The position numbers and the translations under genes were made by a program. The notes under the pieces were generated by a model that was not told where the DNA came from, searched no databases, and worked only from the letters and a program-made list of their open reading frames with translations. DNA of 64,000 bases from Streptomonospora salina (GTDB taxonomy: Bacteria; Actinomycetota; Actinomycetes; Streptosporangiales; Streptosporangiaceae), in NCBI RefSeq assembly GCF_014204715.1, contig NZ_JACHLY010000001.1, positions 248,001-312,000 on the forward strand, written 5' to 3'. Shown piece by piece: positions 60,202 through 64,000 of this stretch (its first letter is position 1; the number at the start of each line of letters is the position of its first letter).

Positions 60202-60550
60202 CCGCCGGGGGGCGCAGCACCAGGCGCCACCTGAACCACATCCGCCCCATCGGGGTCGCGCCGTCGCCGGAGCACAGCCAGCCAGAGCGCCGACAGGTTC
60301 ACATGAAGAGCCGCCCTATGGTCACTGGCGTTCTGGGTCCCGAGGCACTCAGTCGCGCGACTCTGTCTGTCTCGGGTGACCGGCGCCAGCGCGACCGAGC
60401 ACCTCGGACCGGGGCCGTGGTTGCCGAAGACTTGGGTTGCTGAAATCGTGGCGTGCCGTCGTTGTGAGCCCGACGCACGCGGCTGGTGCACGCACACCGC
60501 GGGAGGGGCGCGAAGCGCACCCGCACACCTGGGAGGACGACTTACCCGCG

Positions 60551-60568
60551 GTGCACATTCAGTGCACA
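60551..60568. repeat. Right copy of the 18-bp palindromic end repeat
   Basis: Identical to 49252-49269 and located 105 bases inside attR. Flanking sequence is unrelated, so only the palindrome is conserved between the ends. Confidence 0.6.
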
Positions 60569-60673
60569 TGCCGTCGGGAAACAGCGGGAACCAGCGAGTA
60601 CCGGCTGGCACCCATCCCCGCCTCGTCCCGCGAACTCATGATCGCGCCGCAGGCCTCTTCACCGCACCCGGAA

Positions 60674-60711
60674 GTCAAGGGGTCGTGGGTTCAAATCCCG
60701 CCTTCCCGACA
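60674..60711 (+). repeat. attR of the AICE
   Basis: Exact 38-base copy of the tRNA-Pro 3' segment; it lacks the tRNA 5' half and so is not a gene. Confidence 0.92.
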
Positions 60712-60729
60712 CGTTAGTGCAGGTCAGGA

Positions 60730-60757
60730 GCCCGATCACTGGGGTCAGTGGTCGGGC
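60730..60757. terminator. Hairpin directly after attR
   Basis: GCCCGATCACTG pairs with CAGTGGTCGGGC (one G-U) around a 4-base loop, followed by TTCTG. It is probably the original terminator of tRNA-Pro before the element inserted. Confidence 0.55.
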
Positions 60758-60841
60758 TTCTGCGCGTTTGACCGTCATTTGACCGTGGGATCGAGCGTCA
60801 TCCGACGCCTCAGAATGTTCAAACGAGTTACTCAGCGACAC

Positions 60842-61051
60842 TCAGCCGTCGTCGGGATCCACCCCCAGGACGCGCAGCAGGTCGGCGGTCGCGACCCGGT
60901 AGCCCTCGCCGAGCCGGATCATCTTGCACGGGAACTCTCCCGCTCGGGCCAGTTGGTAGGCCTTCGTACGACCGATCCCCAACATGCGCGCGGCTGTCAT
61001 AAGACCGACCGTCGGCGGCAGGCGGCGTGCCTGCTCCAGCGTTATCGGCAT
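60842..61051 (-). CDS. Excisionase/AlpA-type HTH protein outside the AICE
   Basis: A 69-residue winged-helix protein: LPPTVGLMTAARMLGIGRTKAYQLARAGEFPCKMIRLGEGYRVATADLLRVLGV, the usual Xis pattern, clearly different from the xis inside the element. The ATG follows GGAGG, and it overlaps the preceding gene fragment by 10 bases. Its position 130 bases beyond attR suggests a remnant of a second element that used the same tRNA site; no matching integrase is present. Confidence 0.85.
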   Translation of the reverse strand: MPITLEQARRLPPTVGLMTAARMLGIGRTKAYQLARAGEFPCKMIRLGEGYRVATADLLRVLGVDPDDG

Positions 61052-61290
61052 AGCGCCTCCTCGTGGTGTCTGTAGCGGTTACTCGCCTTCAAGTCGCGGT
61101 CGTTCTCGAAGGAGGCCGGATCGGTGGCTCGCATCTCGGCCCAGGACTCGTTGGAGCGCAACGGGCACCCGATGCAGGCGGATTCGGGGGTGTCGCCGAG
61201 GCCGTGGAGGGTGAGGGAGGCGGCGCAGTCGCGGCGCGTCCAGCCGATGTCCAGCAGCGGGAAGACGTTGCGCAGATAGGACGAAACCAT
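61042..61290 (-). pseudogene. C-terminal fragment of a PAPS-reductase-like gene
   Basis: About 80 residues remain: SYLRNVFPLLDIGWTRRDCAASL, then ESACIGCPLRSNESWAEMR and DPASFENDRDLKASNRY. This matches the C-terminal part of phosphoadenosine-phosphosulfate-reductase-like proteins carried by mobile elements, including the C-x-G-C-P motif. The N-terminal ATP-pyrophosphatase half is missing, cut off where transposase sequence begins near 61,285. It was originally in an operon with the downstream xis. Confidence 0.7.
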
Positions 61291-61909
61291 TACCGAGATC
61301 AGCGCCGGGTTCGCCGTCTCGGCCTCCACCGCCTGGCGCTACGTGGAGGAGACGGTGCGGATCCTATCGGCGCGCTCGCCCACGCTGGCCCGGGCCCTGC
61401 GCAGGGCCGCCCGCGAGGGGCTGACCCACGTGGTGCTGGACGGAACGCTCGTCCACACCGACCGGCTGAAGGCCGATCGGCCCCACTTTTCCGGCAAGCA
61501 TCGGGGGCACGGGATGAACATCCAGTCCATCGCCGGTCCCGACGGGACGGTGCTGTGGACCTCGGGCGCGCTGGCGGGCAAGGCCAACGATCTGACCGCC
61601 GCGCGCGTGTGGGGAATCCTGCGCGCGTTGGAGAAGACGGGGGTCCTCACGCCGGCCGACAAGGGCTACCAGGGAGCCGAGGCCGCGATCGTGATCACGC
61701 CCTACAAGGGCCGCAACAAGCCCGAGGTGCAGAAACAGGCGAACCGGTCCCATGCGCGCCTGCGCGGACCGGGCGAGCGCGCCAACGCTCAGCTCACGTC
61801 ATGGTGCATCCTGCGCAAGCTCCGCTGCAGCCCCTCCAAGGCCGGCCGCCTCGTCAAAGCCATCGCCGTCCTGCAGAACCACCACATCGCTCAAGCAACC
61901 ACGGGTTGA
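61285..61909 (+). pseudogene. 5'-truncated IS5-superfamily (DDE_Tnp_4 type) transposase
   Basis: Reading from about 61,285 gives ETITEISAGFAVSASTAWRYVEE, continuing to LTHVVLDGTLVHTDRL (first Asp), HFSGKHRGHGMNIQSIAG, PADKGYQGAE (second Asp) and a C-terminal ANAQLTSWCILRKLRC with QNHHIAQATTG-stop. The HTH part of the N-terminus begins abruptly at the junction with the PAPS-reductase fragment and no start codon precedes it. The element is therefore partial. The remaining open frame alone would begin at 61,343. Confidence 0.75.
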
Positions 61910-61921
61910 AATGGGCTCCGT

Positions 61922-62065
61922 GTGGAGGACTTCGAGGAAACCTATACCCGGATGCGCGCCGCCGGGGTCGAGTTCGTCACAGACCCCCGAAGCGAACCCT
62001 ACGGCCGCGTCGCGGTCTTTCTGGATATCGCCGGAAATCGCTGGGACCTCCTCGGCCCCGAGTAA
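61922..62065 (+). pseudogene. C-terminal stump of a VOC/glyoxalase-family gene
   Basis: Forty-seven residues, VEDFEETYTRMRAAGVEF, then YGRVAVFLDIAGNRWDLLGPE-stop, match the last beta-alpha-beta module of VOC-fold proteins, including the Glu/Asp metal-side strand F-L-D-x-x-G-N-x-W-D-L. The 5' part is missing; sequence upstream is the 3' end of the IS5-type copy. A gene interrupted by the insertion is the simplest reading. Confidence 0.7.
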
Positions 62066-62127
62066 GAGCCACCGAAAAGGGTGGAAGCTTAGCCTCGACC
62101 GAAACTCATCGGAGCGAAAGGATTCCT

Positions 62128-62568
62128 ATGGTGACGGCCTCTCCTCGGCGGCGCGAGGAAGTAACGGCGCTTCTCGCCTGGGCGTCAGGCTGGGCGCACC
62201 GCCGCGGCGATGTCGCCGGCCTCCTGCTCGTCGGGTCCTGGGCGAGGGACGCGGCCCGCGACGACTCGGACGTGGACATGATCCTGTTGAGCGACGATCC
62301 CACTTTGTACAACGCCGCTTTGCTGACCGCCCAGGAGCCGCTCACCTCACTCATCGCCAACCGCGTATGGGGACCGGTCACCGAATGGCGGTTCCGCAGC
62401 AAATCCGGTCTGGAGATCGAGCTCGGCGTCGCTAGCCCGGAATGGGCCCGCACCTCGCCCGTGGACGCGGGCACCCGCCGTGTGGTGTCGGACGGGGTCC
62501 GCACCCTGTACGACCCTCGTGGCCTGATAGCCGACCTCATCGCCGAATGCGCGCCGACGGACTCCTGA
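62128..62568 (+). CDS. Nucleotidyltransferase-fold protein (MNT/aminoglycoside-nucleotidyltransferase-like)
   Basis: A 146-residue protein. GLLLVGSWARDAARDDSDVDMILL is the G-S-x-A/R-x(n)-D-x-D nucleotidyltransferase signature with both metal-binding Asp, and ELGVASPEWA gives the third acidic strand. It resembles stand-alone minimal nucleotidyltransferases found as antitoxins or orphan modifiers; no HEPN partner is adjacent. The ATG follows AAAGGA. The gene looks intact among broken neighbours. Confidence 0.82.
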   Translation: MVTASPRRREEVTALLAWASGWAHRRGDVAGLLLVGSWARDAARDDSDVDMILLSDDPTLYNAALLTAQEPLTSLIANRVWGPVTEWRFRSKSGLEIELGVASPEWARTSPVDAGTRRVVSDGVRTLYDPRGLIADLIAECAPTDS

Positions 62569-62590
62569 CTCGTCCGCGCCGTCACGCTGG

Positions 62591-62749
62591 GTGCGGCGCA
62601 CCGGCCCCGCGCCCAGCCACGTCACGATGTACATCGGGGACGGACACATGGTCAACGCCCCGTCTCCCGGGCAGACCGTGCGCACCCAACCCGTGCACAA
62701 CGACTTCTACAGCCCGCGATTCATGGGCGCTGTTCGACCATCCACATAG
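62591..62749 (+). pseudogene. C-terminal stump of an NlpC/P60-family peptidase gene
   Basis: The frame reads TGPAPSHVTMYIGDGHMVNAPS, PGQTVRTQPVHNDFY and FMGAVRPST-stop. SHVTMYIGDGHMVNAP is the conserved His block of NlpC/P60 endopeptidases. The catalytic Cys half is absent, so the fragment cannot be active. It begins about 20 bases after the nucleotidyltransferase gene, indicating a deletion junction there. Confidence 0.75.
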
Positions 62750-63141
62750 CAAGGCCGTAAGCACTAAGATTGGAGCTGGTCATCTTACCTTTCGTCTAGT
62801 CAACATTGGTAGTGACCAGGGAGTGGCCGGTTCCGACCGGCCACTCCTTCTTTTGGGCCGAGCCATGTTCTGCAGCTTGCCCTGTCGGGTTTCTTCGTTT
62901 CCGCCTCCCATCCCAGGTCTGCGGATGCCACTGTGACGCCGCCCTGGAGATGGCGTCGTGCTGCGCTGCAGGGTGGCCCCTGATTCGCTGTCTTGGCGTT
63001 TCCGTGATTGAGAGCGTCTGTGACGCGTCTCTGTGGACCCATCCGGAACCGCGCCGCGGATCTCCGTGGCCGGTGCGTACGCACGAGGCGCCTCGTCCGT
63101 ACGCACTACTTCCTCCCTGCGGATGCCCACGCCGTCGAACG
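62750..63141. other. Intergenic region with terminator
   Basis: No gene features are seen in about 390 bases apart from the hairpin with a T-rich tail at 62,820-62,854. Confidence 0.55.
62820..62854 (+). terminator. Intrinsic terminator
   Basis: GGAGTGGCCGG (62820-62830) pairs exactly with CCGGCCACTCC (62837-62847), followed by TTCTTTT. It ends transcription of the plus-strand stump and whatever preceded it. Confidence 0.75.
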
Positions 63142-63588
63142 TCAGTCGGATGAGGCCTGCCGGCTGGGCGATGCGACGTCATCGCCAGCGGGGAGGGCTC
63201 CGGTACGCACGGCCCGCTCCATGCGGCGCCAGTCCGGTTCGGCCTCCTCCCAGATCACGCGGTCCACGAACCGGTGCACGGGCCGGTGGTCGGCCGTGTG
63301 AGAGGTGACCACCCGCATCCCCTCCGCGGTGAGCACGTAGGCCCACTCGATGTCGATGGGGCCGCATCCGTTCCGGTCGCGGGGGCAGCGGCACGTCAGG
63401 CGCTGGGGCGGCTCGTTGCGCTGGCCGTGGCAATAGCAATCCGGGTAGTGCCCTCGGATCGGCGAGGAGGCGCCGACGAAGCCGCTGAGGTCGAAGTCGG
63501 CGCGGGTGAACGGTCCCAAGGCGTCGGCACCGAGATAGAGCAGGCACGACCAGCCGGCCGGGTGGTCGGCGATCAGCGTTTGCGCCAT
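63142..63588 (-). CDS. Hypothetical protein with Cys/His-rich centre, possibly truncated
   Basis: 148 residues from the ATG at 63588: MAQTLIADHPAGWSCLLYLGADALGPFTRADFDLSGF, a Cys-rich PDCYCHGQ and CRCPRDRNGCGPIDIEW segment that could bind zinc, and a C-terminal HRFVDRVIWEEAEPDWRRME. No family is recognised. The frame stays open upstream to 63855 through sequence of the neighbouring IS, and there is no ribosome site at the chosen ATG. The native 5' end may therefore have been removed by that insertion. Confidence 0.5.
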   Translation of the reverse strand: MAQTLIADHPAGWSCLLYLGADALGPFTRADFDLSGFVGASSPIRGHYPDCYCHGQRNEPPQRLTCRCPRDRNGCGPIDIEWAYVLTAEGMRVVTSHTADHRPVHRFVDRVIWEEAEPDWRRMERAVRTGALPAGDDVASPSRQASSD

Positions 63589-63765
63589 CGCGGTGTGGTC
63601 GCGCTCGAAGGTGTGGTGATAGAGCCGGTACAGCCCGCGTCCCAGGCCGGCGGGGAAGCTGTCAGAGGGCGTTTCGTGGGTTGACGCCCGCGGTGTCCTG
63701 GTGTGATGACGTGGATGTGTAACGTTACCCCTGCCTGGTCGGCTTGGACGTGCTCCGATAGCCGG

Positions 63766-64000
63766 GTGACGGAACGCAAGCCCTACCCCAGCGACGTATC
63801 CGACCAGCGATGGGCCCTGATCGAACCGGTGATCACGGCCTGGAAAACCACCCACCTTCGGCCGGCGGCCACCAGGGCGCCTACGACATGCGCGAGATCG
63901 TCAACGCGATCCTCTACCAGGGCCGAACCGGCTGCCAGTGGGCCTTCCTCCCCCACGACCTCCCGCCCCGCAGCGCCGTCTACTGCTACTCCGCCGTCCG
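63766..64000 (+). pseudogene. IS5-family transposase, 5' part with a -1 frame change, continuing past the window
   Basis: The frame opens with GTG and reads TERKPYPSDVSDQRWALIEPVITAWKTTH. Beyond 63,857 the family sequence (SAGGHQGAYDMREIVNAILYQGRTGCQWAFLPHDLPPRSAVY) lies in the -1 frame. One missing C in the CACCTTCG stretch would explain it. This is the N-terminal DUF4096-type segment of IS5-group transposases. Either the copy is dead, or it uses frameshifting as some IS5 groups do. The right part is outside the window. Confidence 0.75.

Larger units (their letters stand above)
59958..60673. other. Non-coding right end of the AICE
   Basis: About 715 bases with no gene showing family features. 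The first 150 bases are AT-richer and may be the old continuation of the interrupted cargo region. The remainder holds two strong hairpins and the right copy of the 18-bp palindrome before attR. Confidence 0.6.

Noticed and set aside
60712-60800. Possible integrase C-terminus (RSNDGQ-like) read on the minus strand
   Set aside because: A stop codon lies a few codons upstream and no catalytic motif remains, so a second integrase cannot be supported.
60659-60841. Minus-strand open frame containing RDLNPRPLDF
   Set aside because: This is the well-known spurious translation antisense to a tRNA T-arm; here it is the attR copy of tRNA-Pro.

Overview
The window is chromosomal DNA from a very GC-rich actinomycete. 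Frequent GTG and TTG starts, tight GTGA/ATGA gene overlaps, an AfsR-type regulator, a 6C-like small RNA and a pSAM2-type integrative element all point that way. A relative of Nocardiopsis or Streptomonospora is my guess from gene content, but no ribosomal RNA is present to fix it.

Positions 1-17.5 kb are ordinary housekeeping and regulatory genes. They include a GntR and several TetR regulators, each beside the gene set it probably controls, a cupin protein, a Tat-exported PhoD phosphatase behind a PHO-box-like site, an NTF2-like plus NmrA-like pair, an RraA-like protein, a FolP2-type dihydropteroate synthase homologue, a two-domain Lrp regulator, an LCP cell-wall ligase, a flavin reductase, the TldD/TldE pair and a dodecin. 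At 17.74-17.86 kb lies a probable 6C-family small RNA.

Positions 18-49 kb hold a 1064-residue AfsR/BTAD regulator divergent from a QacA-type exporter, and mobA and moaA separated by a scar of rtcB. Then come a KhtT/KhtU-like cation antiporter pair, a DUF2000 gene divergent from an Lrp regulator, two hydrolases with a CGNR regulator, an acyl-CoA synthetase, a MocR regulator divergent from a YczE-type membrane protein, a GH15 trehalase/glucoamylase-type enzyme, an MgtC-like protein and ung. A 1120-residue NACHT NTPase (candidate NLR-like defence protein), a sirtuin, a sulfotransferase, an esterase, an aldo-keto reductase and a DUF523 protein follow.

Positions 49,145-60,711 are an integrated actinomycete integrative and conjugative element (AICE). 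It is bounded by 38-bp direct repeats, the left one being the 3' part of a tRNA-Pro(GGG) gene. It carries int, xis, a RepSA-type initiator, a TraB/FtsK-type translocase, a Pra-type activator and a KorSA-type GntR repressor, with repressor operators over the pra promoter. It also has small coupled genes and cargo: an XRE/TPR regulator with a flavoprotein, and an AT-rich membrane-anchored gene whose 3' end is cut by a complete IS982-family element. Matching 18-bp palindromes near both ends are candidate recombinase or excisionase arm sites.

Beyond the right attachment site (60.7-64 kb) is a mobile-DNA graveyard: a second excisionase gene, a truncated PAPS-reductase-like gene, a 5'-truncated IS5-type transposase, VOC and NlpC/P60 gene stumps, an intact small nucleotidyltransferase, an orphan gene and a frameshifted IS5-type transposase running off the window.
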